Shown here piece by piece: positions 44,901 through 55,994 of a stretch of 64,000 nt of DNA. Within the stretch, counting starts at the first letter, position 1. Each line of letters opens with the position of its first letter. Origin of the DNA: Bryum argenteum. Lineage: Eukaryota > Streptophyta > Bryopsida > Bryales > Bryaceae. The position numbers were made by a program, and so were the translations under genes. Location of the stretch: the NCBI GenBank assembly GCA_037043015.1, contig CM073324.1, positions 923,413 to 987,412 of the forward strand, written 5' to 3'. The notes below the pieces were generated by a model. The model saw only the letters and a program-made list of their open reading frames with translations, was not told the origin of the DNA and did not search any database.

Positions 44901-46736
44901 AGCTTACACATATTCTTTAGCTACTTCATGGTCTTATGTACTGATTACCGAGTTCTGACACCTCTTGGATGGACAGCTGTTGGAGATGACTGAAACGAAG
45001 CTCGCTTTGGAACAAGGAGCGCTCACCGTTTCAAATGCTCAGGTCTGCTTTAAAACTTCAAATTCCTTCGCAGTGTGCGACTGCACGAATCATTTCAATT
45101 TGGTTATCGACGGGCTATTGATCTGGACAATCTCTAGTGACGTCAAATTCTGCCTTAGTGATTGTAAAATTTTTCTTTTTCTGAGGTTACAAATTTGGCA
45201 GGCTGACAAGTACCGCAAGGAACTCGAGATTTGCTGTAACGATTTGAGCTCTTGTTTGGAAATCAACTCGACATTGACAAAGTAAGAGTCTGTTTCGCCG
45301 TAATGAACATGGAATGTCTCCCTCAGCGCTAACTGGTCATCTTTACTTCAAAATTTTGACGTATTAATCGATCCTCTTGCAGGCAAATAGAGAAGCTGAA
45401 ATCAGATCTTGCTCAGCTCAGTGCACGCTGTCAGGAGCAGCAGCAGGATCTCGATTTTCTCAAGGTAATCCCTATTATACAACGTAGTACATCAGCTCTT
45501 CCGTTCCTGTCCATCTTTTGTATACCTATAATTATCGCATTTCTATCTTAACCTAATTTGTGATATTGTAATAGGCACAACCCCTGGAAAGATTTCAGGA
45601 GTTAGAGCTCGAAAGGTCGATCCACTTGCAAATCATTGAGGACTTGAAAGCACAGCTTCAGCTGCAGCAGGTTGGATATCCGATTCCTCTTGCCCTCCAC
45701 TTTTTCTATATAGCTTTAGATTGGTAGTAATTTTGTCTTACTCTTGTCATTGGCTTCTACTGCTAATAATGTTCTATTTTGTTCTGCAGAATAAGAGCGA
45801 AGGCTTGAAAAGGACTTGTCGTGACGACGATGTGAAGAGTGCTGTCCAGGACAAGCACACTGTCGACCAAGACGAGGTTCAGGTGATTTCGTGTCAGCCA
45901 TCCCAAGTTGTAGGCCGACTGAGCCTACATCTTTCCTTGCTTGGTGTTCATCGAAAATGTAAAGATTCTGGATTGAGGCTAAATCTGCTTCTCTTTGACT
46001 GGATCAGGTAGAAGCAAAGGTATCAGTAAAATCAGATATCGAGCCCTACGCTGAAGGCTTCACGACTGGACAAGACTCCTTATTTGACGAAGATATTGAG
46101 CAGCTTCAAGTCTGTGACGTGAAGCAAGCAGCAGCTGAGACCGAATTTGAGACCTTCGCTGAGCTGATGACAGAAAAGGAGTCGCTTTTGGACGAAGACC
46201 TTGATAAACTAGAGTTGAAAGACAGACGTCAAAGTTTGGAGTCCGAGTTCGAGGCTTATTCCAAAGTCCTGGAGGAAAGGACGTCATATATCACCGAGGA
46301 GATGGTCTGCCAGAAAGTGCACGCGAGGACTTTAGAGATGACCGCTCATTTTGAACCCTTTACAGAGCTTATGGAAGGAGAAGAAACGCTACTAAGGGAA
46401 AGTTTGGAGAAGCTTGCTTCTGACACGAAATCGGAGCTCGAAGCGAATGGAGATCATCTGCACGTGGTTCCAAAACCGGCTAGTGATGTCCCGGTCACCC
46501 TGGATTCATTACCTGTAGGTGACCAATTTGATACAGTTCTTGTGCAATCTGACGTAGTTCTTGGAAGTTCGAAATTAGCGTTAGAGCATGACTTGCTCTT
46601 AGAAGACGATGAACTAATGGATCTTACTGCGACGAGAAAGTTATCTGAAGGGAGTGAGCTTAACCTATCGGGTCTGGACATCTTGCAATCACCGGCGCCG
46701 CGCAGGCATCCTCAATGGCGTAGGGAGATCGTATAA
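38924..46736 (+). CDS. Kinesin-12 (KIN-12, POK-like) with short repeat-bearing tail
   Basis: Plus-end kinesin motor of the plant KIN-12 class. Its closest resemblance is to PHRAGMOPLAST ORIENTING KINESIN 1/2, which act in division-plane and phragmoplast guidance. I resolve 23 in-phase exons: 38924-39296, 40718-41115, 41245-41400, 41507-41710, 41912-42025, 42122-42214, 42305-42394, 42538-42608, 42725-42799, 42907-42994, 43127-43185, 43406-43469, 43571-43636, 43743-43865, 43983-44087, 44396-44631, 44757-44826, 44977-45042, 45202-45281, 45383-45464, 45575-45670, 45790-45882 and 46008-46736. They give 1176 aa. The Ser/Pro-rich N-terminus (1-255) precedes the motor (about 258-595) with P-loop GQTGSGKT (336-343), [11 protein letters not shown] (switch I), [12 protein letters not shown] (switch II) and the conserved [15 protein letters not shown]. 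Coiled coil follows. The tail is much shorter than that of Arabidopsis POKs (over 2000 aa) and ends in four about 34-residue repeats (945-1074). Confidence 0.92.
41757..41850 (+). repeat. Intronic tandem repeat in the kinesin gene
   Basis: Within the intron between exons 4 and 5. Four degenerate copies of a unit around CCTACGAATTTCTGATGTC, pyrimidine-rich. It shows no effect on splice borders by eye. Confidence 0.75.
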
Positions 46737-48806
46737 GCAACTTTGTCTAACAGATGCATTAGCACAACGGGTAGTTGCGCACAAATACCCGTTACCATAA
46801 CACCTAGCGAGTTAGCTGCGCTGCTGTCGGCATAGATGACGTTTCACGCCTAGATGGCCCTGTGGTGGGTACTGAAGAACGGAGGAATAAGTGAGTATGC
46901 AGCTGTAGGCGGAACCGATGCAGTGGCTGGAGGACATGGTTATTATAACAAGGACGCCACTTTCTTTGTGGAAGCTCAACACGAAGTGGCAGTTGGATCA
47001 TGAAGTTGAAGTTAGCACAACATTATATGTACTCGGCGTGTGACTTTTCGAAGGTTCTACAGGAGATGTACGCCTGAAGGACTTCCTTGATTCCCTGTTA
47101 ACTCGTTGCAGTTCCCAGTTGTCGGGATGACCACTGTGAGGATGCCGAGGTGATGAAATCATCGTTGTGCTGATTCGTGAGTCATCGTTAAAGGCTACCC
47201 TCTCTGGAAAAGCGGTGGAGTTAGCAACTGAGACTCTCAGGTGGCATATCTTGCAAGGAACATGCTCCCCATTCCGGCGGTTAAGACGCTGTTCAAAGAT
47301 AAGCGTTACACCGCCACATTGGATGCGCAGCTCTGGCGATTGTGGCTCTCCTTTGTACCACCAATCAGACTGGAACAGGTTTAGTCTGAGGAGATCCGAC
47401 CGTCTAACATCATTCTTTTTAGAGTAAGCTCGTATCAAGTCTACACTCTGTCTAGAGTGACTCATTCGGCCCGCAAGGGGTAGTTCTTAAGTACTGGGCA
47501 CTCAAGCAGCGACGAATTTTACCTGAAATTCAGTCATCAGAGGGTGAATTGCCCAAAGTTGCGTTATTCCAGACTTGTCGACAGTTGTATTGTGACCATC
47601 ACTTCTGGCAACGTCTGTAGTATGCGCTTTACTTCAATCTCTCTTCAGATTTTAGAGGAGAGCCGGTGATTCAAGGACTTTTGAATTGCATCCCTCTGTT
47701 CGAAGTGAACATGGAGATTTTCAGTATTCTGCAATTTATTTATTGCAGTAGTTTTGTATCTCTTTAGAGTTATTGTTCTCTTATTGGAACAGCCTGTTTC
47801 TATATTCTTTCTCGCGTGCAACTGGTACGGTGGTCATAACTCTTTTTGTGGAAGGGCTGAAAATCCTTTGATTGTGAACATCAACGTCGAATTACTGCTT
47901 ACTGGCTCAGATGCCCAAGATTGATGCTGCTGGTATGGTCACTAGGGACTGGGGAGTGTACAAGTGCCCCTGAAGCACAATTATTTTAACCTGAGAGTCA
48001 CTGTTGGAAGTAAAGAGTACAGATGTCATACTTTTGGGCCACCAGTTGTTTCTATCGTGCATATCTAGTTCAAGTGGGCTTGAAAATTCATCCTTCACTG
48101 CAGCCGAGCCCTGCAGCCTGCAATGTGTGCAGTACTGGATCATCTTTCAGGTGATCAACTGAGACATGGATTTATCAATGTACCTGGAGATACAATCGGC
48201 GGGTGGTCAAATTTTGAGCACTGTAGAGTGAGTGGCTTTGTGTGAACCAACCTTTGAAATAAATGAATTGGCCCTGGGATATATGCTTGTCGAGCATCCT
48301 AATTCAATGTCCTATAGATATAAGTAACGCTGCAGATACCACGTCTAAGCCATACACTTGCTTGAAAACGTGGAAACTTTTAACTTTCCATATTATAAGT
48401 GAAATATGCCGATTCTCTGATTCCAAATGCCCAACGTGTTGCAGGGACATCTTGTCAACTGGGTTGACTCTCACGAGTGTGGATCCAAATGAGGATGCGA
48501 TCGGAACCCTTAGCTGCAGTGATAACTTAATCAGCAGTAACTAGAGATTCGCCGGCAGCTGCCTCTGTAAGTATTGTTGCAGTACTCAATTGCCACACCC
48601 TCAACGTGATTGTTGCAGTCATTGATCCTGTATATGGCCGATTGAGTGTTACATCAATGCTGCGCTGGAGTCGTGCTCTTGCTACCCTCTCACTCCTGGA
48701 TTTGATTGTTCGCCTTTTTACTCAGACGCTCAAAATACCCAGCAGGATTATGCGAGCAATCGCAGGTCAGGATGGGCCTTGAGTCTCCCTTGAGCGCAAG
48801 GTAGCG
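46737..48806. other. 2-kb intergenic region between kinesin and TMEM53-like genes
   Basis: The left part is presumably kinesin 3' UTR. I found no continuing kinesin tail, no second gene and no clear repeat. Short frames at 46998-47465 (minus) and 48263-48544 (plus) match nothing recognised. Confidence 0.4.
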
Positions 48807-51275
48807 ATGGAGGGTTTGGAGCACGGGCATGATGCAAGCGCGTTGTATTGGCGGCGTGGGGCCTCGCCTGGAGATGGCGTGGTGGTGGTGGTGGCGTGGA
48901 TGTTCAGCAAGCGGCGTCTCCTCGAGCCCTACACTCGTCTTTACGCTGCTTCCCGCTTCGACTCGCTCGTTTGCCACCCGCATGTCCTCAATTTGTAATG
49001 CTCCGAGCTCTTTACTCTTTTTTTAATCTGGATTGTAGGTGTTGTGTTTACAATTCTTTGATTGGGGGTGGTACAGATGGTTTCCGAGCCGAGCCGAGAC
49101 TTTGGCCGTTCGAATCGTCGATGAGCTTCTGAAGGTATATCGCCCGCCTTTCTGAAAAAGCTGCCACCCTATTTTCAATAAAATTTCATGTGTCACAGCA
49201 ACAAGAAACTCCCTTTTCGTTTCTCCCTTTTCCATGTCACAAAAGAAAGACTATTTATCTGTCCGTGAGCCTTTTTCAATACGAAAGACGGGTATCTGCG
49301 ATCGCACCCTTGTTTTTTGACTTCTTAAACCCTAATTGCCTGGTAAACTGGTGCTTAAATTCCAGGAGGTGGAATCCAAGCCTCGGCCTATCGTATTTGC
49401 AACCTTCTCGGGGGGAGCGAAAGCGTGCCTGTACAAGATTTTTCAGGTGCTGTTCTCACACCACAAATCCTTATTCCAGCCCCATACTGTCTCCTCTTTT
49501 TTCTAGCAAACGATAACTAAGAGTTAATTGCTTACACTGGAATGAAAGTACCAGATTTCAGGATTGAAACACATTGTATTTGGCATAAAAAATAAACAAG
49601 CGAGAGTCTCTGTTCCGTATCAAGCGAATAGGGACACAATGTCAGCCGTGATTGTTCAGAGGTAAGCCACATTAAGGTTTTGCCATTTGAGTTTTATAAG
49701 TGGTATGGTGTTGATCTTATTGAGGTGGTTGTGGAGCAGATCTTACAAGCTGGCTCAGTGGATCAGAACGCAGTAAGTTTCCACGTTGCATTGTAAAATA
49801 CAGCCTTATCCCAGATCGATACCTTCTGAAAATCCATGATGATGCTATGATAAAATGATGCCTGTATATGCAGGGGAAGTATGATGCAGTGAAGGCGTGT
49901 GTGCGAGGCCAAATGCACGACTCCAGTCCCCTGGACTTCGTGAGTTCCTTAGGAGCCAATTTCACCACGTTAATGGTGAAGGAAAAATTAGGGATGTCGG
50001 TGTATGGTGTGCATGCCATGTCGCAAGCGGGGGCCAAGCTTCTGGATGCCCTCTTCCTGCCAAGATTTGAACGTGAGCGAGCAGAGTACTGGCACACTTT
50101 GAGAGAATCCTCTGTAAGCACCTCCTCCTCCATTGCTCGTAACAAACTTCCACAGCTATCCTATCCTTTAGCATCCTCTGCTAGCTTCATCGCTGTTGTG
50201 TCTCCTACCATACTGGTGATTGTATTGTAATGTAATGGTGGTGGCAGAAACTGGGGCCAATGCTGTTTCTGTGCTGTACGAACGACGTGCTGTCTCCGTT
50301 CGATACCATCCACAAGTTCGCTATGGGGGTGCGAGATTCAGGGTGCCCTGTTGAGCTTGTAGTGTGGGACTCCTCCGATCACGTCGGTGAGATTCTTGCC
50401 TGCTATGATCGAACACAGCAGTCCTTCTTGTGTTCTGTATCTCATAGTCCTATTATGGAGCTCATCAACATGTGAATCTAACTTATGAACAACCCAATCT
50501 AACTTTTGAACAACCCGTTTTACGATGCATTCTCGTCCATCAACAATGTAGAGGTGTACAAAATCCATTTCTGGACGCGATGCTACATTTAACCACTGAA
50601 GGAACACATCAGTGACTCCCTTGATGGTTATCACAAGATAAGATAAGAACCGAATAGGAAAAATCATTGGGGATCTCTTTGAATACTTAGATCATCAATG
50701 TCAGTTTTCAATCACTGAAGTAACCATCTCACAAATTTAAAATTCTGTAAATTTTTGAATGAGTCTAGAATTAGTTCAATATGACATACTGATTTCTTTT
50801 TCATATATGTTGCGTTCATTTCTTGTCTTTCAAGAAGGGAAGCATCATTTGTGTAGTAGCATATATCCTCGTGTGCTTATAATCTTTCTCAGTTTATCAG
50901 AGCAGGAGTAACGAACTGTAGATTCATTTGGGTGAGTCGAGTTCCTGAACTGTGAATTAGGTCAGTTTTGGGTGATGATGTAGGAGTTTACATATCCTGG
51001 GTGTATATTGAGATGAAGTGGCCGCACAAAAGCTACGTGGAGAGAAGGAATGTGTGCTTTTGGCTTTGGTTTCCCGAAGCACTTGTTCTTACTTCTACTT
51101 CTGATACTTGTTCAGGGCACTTGTTCTTACTTCTACTTCTGATACTTGTTCAGGTCATCTTCGCAACTATCCCAAGGCATATGAGGCGGCAGTGAAGTCC
51201 TTTCTCAATCAATTTTTAGTTCAATCTCCACTGAATTTGACCAAGAACTTCTTGCCTCTCAATTCCAAGTTATAA
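48807..51275 (+). CDS. TMEM53/DUF829 alpha/beta-hydrolase-fold protein
   Basis: Seven exons: 48807-48994, 49077-49134, 49366-49446, 49740-49772, 49874-50113, 50248-50386 and 51154-51275, all in phase, giving 286 aa. Family hallmarks: VVVVVAWMFSKRRLLEPYTR near the start (first strand), VLNLWFPSRAETLA across exons 1/2, IVFATFSGGAKACLYK (nucleophile elbow region, Ser about 97), and VRGQMHDSSPLDF. These are followed by ALFLPRFERERAEYW, LFLCCTNDVLSPFDTIHKFA (candidate acid near 213), and DHVGHLRNYPKAYEAAV (His about 245 or 248). In animals TMEM53 sits in the nuclear envelope. The plant members are largely uncharacterised and the activity is unknown. The last intron (767 nt) ends in a 38-bp tandem duplication that repeats the 3' splice site. 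Confidence 0.9.
51079..51154 (+). repeat. 38-bp tandem duplication spanning a 3' splice site
   Basis: Two identical 38-bp units (51079-51116 and 51117-51154) each begin GCACTTGTTC and end TTGTTCAGG. They lie at the end of the last intron of the TMEM53-like gene, so both the pyrimidine tract and the AG acceptor are present twice. The downstream AG (51152-51153) keeps the reading frame; the upstream one would add 38 nt and shift it. Confidence 0.95.
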
Positions 51276-51284
51276 ATGTGGTAT

Positions 51285-51643
51285 TTAACCCTTAAAGGCG
51301 CCTGTCAGCCCCTCAGGCTGTTTTCCAACAGAATCAGCTCTTTTGATTCTCAATTTTTCACTTATTTTTTTATATCATTCTGGTCACCGTTTTGTGATGC
51401 ATCTACAAAGTGAAATCCTACGATTCAAATCGCAATTTGTATGAGTGATTTGCTTTGAAAGGATTGTGGTAGGTAGGTTGGGATTGCACAAAACCTTGTA
51501 GGAGGTTGCAAACTCATCATTGATTGGTTCATACATGATGCCCAAGTTCAAAAAGTGCACTATTCATGTTGCCCAAGTCCAAAAGATGCTGAGATCCAAT
51601 TTTGGGCTGCCCACTGAGGAGTAGAAGGGCCTTTAAGGGTTAA
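51285..51643 (+). mobile_element. TTAA-flanked MITE, family B copy 2 (piggyBac-like ends)
   Basis: A 359-bp element with perfect 15-bp inverted ends TTAACCCTTAAAGGC (51285-51299) and GCCTTTAAGGGTTAA (51629-51643). If the outer TTAA is the target duplication, the element proper begins CCCTTAAAGGC and ends GCCTTTAAGGG. A TTAA target and CCC..GGG termini are the signature of piggyBac-class transposons. No transposase is encoded. It is homologous along its length to 29473-29843. It inserted just downstream of the TMEM53-like stop codon, so it probably lies in or near that gene's 3' UTR. Confidence 0.8.
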
Positions 51644-52844
51644 TCACTAGAATTTGTAACTAGATGTCATTTGGATCATTTATAGGAGTTACATACGGAA
51701 ATTGTACATTTGGCACATTAGGATAAGGTCAAATTTTGGTGTATGTATTAGGAACTGATTTGTAAACTTGAGAATTAGGGTCGCTTTAGAGTATGGATTA
51801 TGAAGATTGATTGACCATGGAATTGATTGGAGAATAAAGTGCTCTTCGTCCCATTTGGTTTTACACTACCTTGAAAAAAGGATTTCTAAGTTTCATAAGT
51901 AGTTTTTGGAACTTTATTTGGAATTTGGAACTTTATTTTGGAACTTTGTTTTTTCATACCAGAATTTCAACACAAAAAGGGCAAGATATTTTCAAAGGCG
52001 GTTAGAGGCAATAGTATGGACCAATCATATTAGTATTAGTAAGAGGTTTGCAACAAAAATTACAGAAGCAAAGAGTGTGTAAGGGTGACGCTTTCTTATT
52101 TTAATCTATATTCAATATTCCTAGTAAAAAAAGGTTATATTGTCTAAATGATTCCTAAGGAATTCAGTATAGAGATGATAGTTATGGATGGCGAAGATTT
52201 GTTTCATTGACTTGCTAACTTTGAAAGAAAGTTGAGGCTTCTCATCCTCTTAGTGCCTTTAATGATTATTTATTAGATGAAACATTTTTGAGCCTTCAAA
52301 AGATGAAGCTTTTATAGGATTGAAAAAATAACAACAAAACACCTTTAACAAGTAATAAAGTATAATTATCTGAATTCAATTTTTGGAGAGATTTGAATCT
52401 ATTTACAAAACCTTTTCAAAGTTTGAGAAGATTACCTACTTTGCTCATCGAATAAAGGCGACAAACAAACGGATACTCAAAGCTCGTTGTTACCTTAGAA
52501 GTTTGATTATGAATGTTATATTACTTGTTTGTTGTAACTATTTTTGAATTTTTACAACTTGAATGTGAGTTATGTTGGAAAACTAGCTCATATTGAAAGA
52601 GAAAACTACTGTAACCACTTCTTGGCTCTGTCTCATCACCAAGAACAGAGCTCCAGCTTTGTATTCATCGAACATACAAAAGTGAAACTGAATGTAAATG
52701 TTCGTACATGCGAGCTCAGACGCCAAAAATCCACAGGTACGAGAGCATTCAGCAAACTGGAGATCGATCTCTTGACTAGTAATGAAAGGTGCACAGATCA
52801 CCATAATTTTAACGCAGGCCACTTTGTTTTGATTCATCAGTAGC
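51644..52844. other. AT-rich intergenic DNA
   Basis: No gene recognised. Overlapping plus and minus frames at 52544-52888 are not supported by any family or codon pattern. Confidence 0.4.
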
Positions 52845-53125
52845 CGCAAACTATCGTCTTTCATGTAAATGCATAGTCTTACAGCCACTCAGCTAGAATT
52901 TGCTACTTCGATCGTCATAATCTCTACCTCTTTAAAAGAATGTGTTTTAGTATCTTTCAATGAAGCTCTCTAAGTTAGTATCTAACTGTTCGTACATAAT
53001 ATTAATAAGAAGAGGTATCCTAATTTTTCCTCGAGATTCGTTTTTGAATCTGTACATGGTCAGCAGTAAGATCGGAGAACTCTGGACCGGTAAATACTCT
53101 GTTTGAGGTTTGATTGCGATCAGAT

Positions 53126-53671
53126 TCAGCGGTCGGCCCAGAAGACTGAACGATCCGAATGTGGGTCTCGTTGGAGACGGTGAAGCACCTCATTCGGGCA
53201 GAGGTTGCGCCCCTCTACCACCACTTTCTTCTCCGACTGATTGAAAACGACTCTGACCACGCCCGCCATGTCGACCAAGCACTTCATCACTCTGCGCTCA
53301 CACTCGTCGCTCAAGAGCTGCGGCACGTGCAACTCTACCGTCGTCAAAGGTTCAGGGCGCTCAACAACGTAAGGTATGCCAGAATTTTGCCACCGTCGTG
53401 GTGGATCCTCTACTCGCACTAGAGCCTGTTCGTGGGGAATGAGGTATCCGCCTCGACTAAGAGCGGGGTACTGATCCCGACGTCTGATCCGGTAGTAGCC
53501 GTTGTCGAAGTCTGGGAGCTCTTGGTAGTATAAGTGCAATTGGTAGTATGGAGGCTCTCGGAACGATATCGGTGCTGGCTCCTCATACATTCTCCGGTAA
53601 TAGCCGTCGTTGCGGTACATGGGCTCTCGGAACGGACTCGGTACTGGCTCGTCATAGTAGAAACACGCCAT
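53126..53671 (-). CDS. Tyr-rich repeat protein with degenerate HMA-like domain, paralog 1
   Basis: Single-exon frame, 181 aa. The N-terminal about 70 residues are Tyr/Pro/Arg-rich with repeats of the pattern (E)EPAPxxFREPxYYxxGYYRR, followed by YYRIRRRDQYP. The C-terminal residues 111-170 resemble a heavy-metal-associated domain of the plant HPP/HIPP type: TVELHVPQLLSDECERRV, then MKCLVDMAGVVRVVF, then KKVVVEGRNLCPNEVLHRL. The position of the metal-binding MxCxxC is LLSDEC: the first Cys is lost, the second remains. No C-terminal CaaX isoprenylation box (it ends FWADR). No membrane segment or signal peptide. Function unknown; loss of the CxxC suggests protein or nucleic-acid binding rather than metal transport. 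The paralog lies 2.9 kb away in the same orientation. Confidence 0.75.
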   Translation of the reverse strand: MACFYYDEPVPSPFREPMYRNDGYYRRMYEEPAPISFREPPYYQLHLYYQELPDFDNGYYRIRRRDQYPALSRGGYLIPHEQALVRVEDPPRRWQNSGIPYVVERPEPLTTVELHVPQLLSDECERRVMKCLVDMAGVVRVVFNQSEKKVVVEGRNLCPNEVLHRLQRDPHSDRSVFWADR

Positions 53672-53882
53672 TGATCAAATATCCTCTGTAGCTGAGGGAG
53701 CTGCAATGATCTCAGGAATTGATACAAGCTGATTGAATGAGAAACTTGTAGGGGATGTCTATATGTTACAAGAATTCACAGACACGGCGTTTAATCGATT
53801 AAGCTCTCCAACACTAGAGTGTATGGGAGTGCAGTGAGTTTACGAAAGAATGGATGCAAGCAGATTGAATGCCGCATCTTTA

Positions 53883-53888
53883 CATATA
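53883..53888 (-). promoter_or_regulatory. TATA-like box, HMA-like paralog 1
   Basis: Minus-strand TATATGTAAA about 210 nt upstream of the ATG, at the position aligned with TATAAA of paralog 2 within otherwise conserved upstream DNA. Assignment as a promoter is inferred from that alignment. Confidence 0.35.
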
Positions 53889-54660
53889 CCATTTATTAGA
53901 CACGTCAATTTCACGCTGGTCCAAGTTCTGACCATCGTGTCAAAGACCCCCAGAATTCGTTAGCAACACGGTGGTCGGCAGTAGGGCCATCTACGATGCA
54001 GGTACAGTACTGAGCTAGCAGTGCAGCCATTCCGCGGGCCTACACGGAAAGCGGTAAAGCACTTTCCATGATAGTGGGACCTTGCTTGTTCGTCTGATCG
54101 AATGTCTGTAGTTACTGTTGGTGGTAGAAACCGTACAGTACTGAATGCTGAGAACCATATATTACAGTTCACAGGTAGCTTGCCACAGAAAAAAGTGGTA
54201 TAATATGATGCACTTGACTTCGCTATCCTTTTGATAGATCGTTTCGCTGGGAGTCAAGCCTCGTCCACATGTATGCGGTACACGCATCTAGCTTGAAGGC
54301 AAAGCCTAAAGCAATCCATGGAGATGACACGGTCTGTTAGATTGACTGATAAGCAACTCTGTTACGAGGTAAGTGAGATCTGTAATCGATCTCTGAAGCT
54401 GCCGTGGTCGGTCAAGCAGCTTCGTTTGATCGGACCCAATTCGTATTCATGGAAGGTTCTGGAATTTGCTTTCACGATGCGAATTCCAAATCAAGCATGA
54501 GAGCATGTCTTCCTAAGTTTAGTCTTAGCTAATTAACAACTCTTTTCTAGTGAGGTCTGGCATCATGTTACCGAATTTAGGAATTTAGCGGAGGTCGGTT
54601 ATCGATATTTTAGTGAGTCAGCAGGTACTGCCTGATTTTATATTGTATTTCAAGGGTCTT

Positions 54661-55534
54661 TGTGACATCATACTAATCAATGGCCTTTTGCAGCATCAGC
54701 TTGAACTCCAAATTTCATGGAGTTTATCTTGATGCTGAGTTGGTACATATTTCACTACAAATGATCATACTAATTGATTTCATGCCTTACATATTTTGGG
54801 ACTTCTTGCAATGAAAACATTCAGGTATTAATGTATCATTTTGAGACAAGTTGTACACATTGATAGTTTCTCAATTATATTTATCCTCAGAAGAAAAATT
54901 ATTCATGAATTTTCAAATAAGAATCAACCTCTAACGTAGTAGCAATGAAGACATTTAATACCAATATTAAAATTGAGACTGAAAACAGTGTTCAAGAATT
55001 AGATATAACGAGTATAATGGCCTTCTCTAAGATGATGCTTTTCTATGTTTCTTTGAACTCTATGTCATATGTTTAATTGCTTAATGTCCAAGGGTAAAGC
55101 AAGCTTTAACCTTCCCCGTGAATGAGCAAGTCATTTTACGATTTTTTGATCTTTTGAGAGATAATTCAGGAATTTGTAAGTGGAAGATCTTGTTGAGTCA
55201 TGGTTAGTGGGTTTCCAAATTACATAAATATATAAATAGATGCGCAAAGTACCAAAGTACATGAATATATATTGCATTACTGTCATCAAAAAAGAAAGAA
55301 CAATCATGATATTGTATTGGGCAAGTATCATTACATTAGCCAGCAAGTTGATTGTGAACGTTTCAACTTTACAAACATAGACACAACAACTGTAAATGAA
55401 CGTGATCACGCAGCAAACTGGATCGAACGCATAGAGGGCGACTGAGGAGTAACAAAAGCTACATAGAAAATCTGAATCCAACATTTTTAATCATCGTCTA
55501 CTTTCGTCGCAGGCCAACGTACACACTTGAATCA
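54661..55534. other. Spacer between the duplicated units
   Basis: AT-rich; no gene recognised. A minus-strand frame at 55131-55484 is hydrophobic low-complexity sequence and is not called. Confidence 0.4.
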
Positions 55535-55994
55535 ATCAGTAGCCGCAGAAATTTGTACTTCATTCAATTGCTTGGAGAGTGTACTGTATTTTTTTTTAAA
55601 AACTCCTCAGTCTTGTACAACTATTTGTGGTTGCCACTGTAAATGCATAATCTTACAGCCATTCAGCTAGAACTTGCTACTTCGTCATAATCTCTACCTC
55701 TTTCGAAGAATTTTTTTGGTATCTTTCAATGGATCAGTATCCAACTGTTCTCACACAATACTGGAGGATTTGGATGCATGACACGCATGGCTATCCTCCA
55801 ATTCTTTCTATCTATTCTTTTTCGTCTAGATCTCCCTTTTTTGATCCTGCCTACCTAATCTTCTCTCGATAATCTGTTTTTGCTTCTCTTGATGTTCAAC
55901 ATTAATAAGATCGATCGGAGCTCACTGGACCGGTATAGAAATGAGATATGTAGTAGGGTAATGAATATATTAAGGTTTGCTTGCACGATCGGGA

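Larger units (their letters stand above)
52845..54660 (-). repeat. Tandem segmental duplication, unit 1
   Basis: Homologous to 55535-57640 across 3' flank, coding region and upstream DNA. Markers are CTTACAGCCACTCAGCTAGA with TCATAATCTCTACCTCTTT (downstream), CAGTGAGTTTACGAAAGAAT (leader), GAAGCTGCCGTGGTCGGT and GTGAGTCAGCAGGTAC (far upstream). Conservation extends about 900 nt beyond the ATG, so the promoter was duplicated with the gene. Confidence 0.85.

Noticed and set aside
38924..46736. Kinesin as a truncated pseudogene because the tail is short
   Set aside because: All 23 exons join in phase with GT..AG borders, motor motifs are intact, and the last exon is long and ordered, so it looks like a real shorter protein.
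46998..47465. Minus-strand 155-codon frame downstream of the kinesin
   Set aside because: No family resemblance or splice context; basic, random-looking composition.
52544..52888. Overlapping plus and minus frames as a small gene
   Set aside because: No ATG-conserved frame, motif or promoter; the right end belongs to the 3' flank of the duplicated unit.
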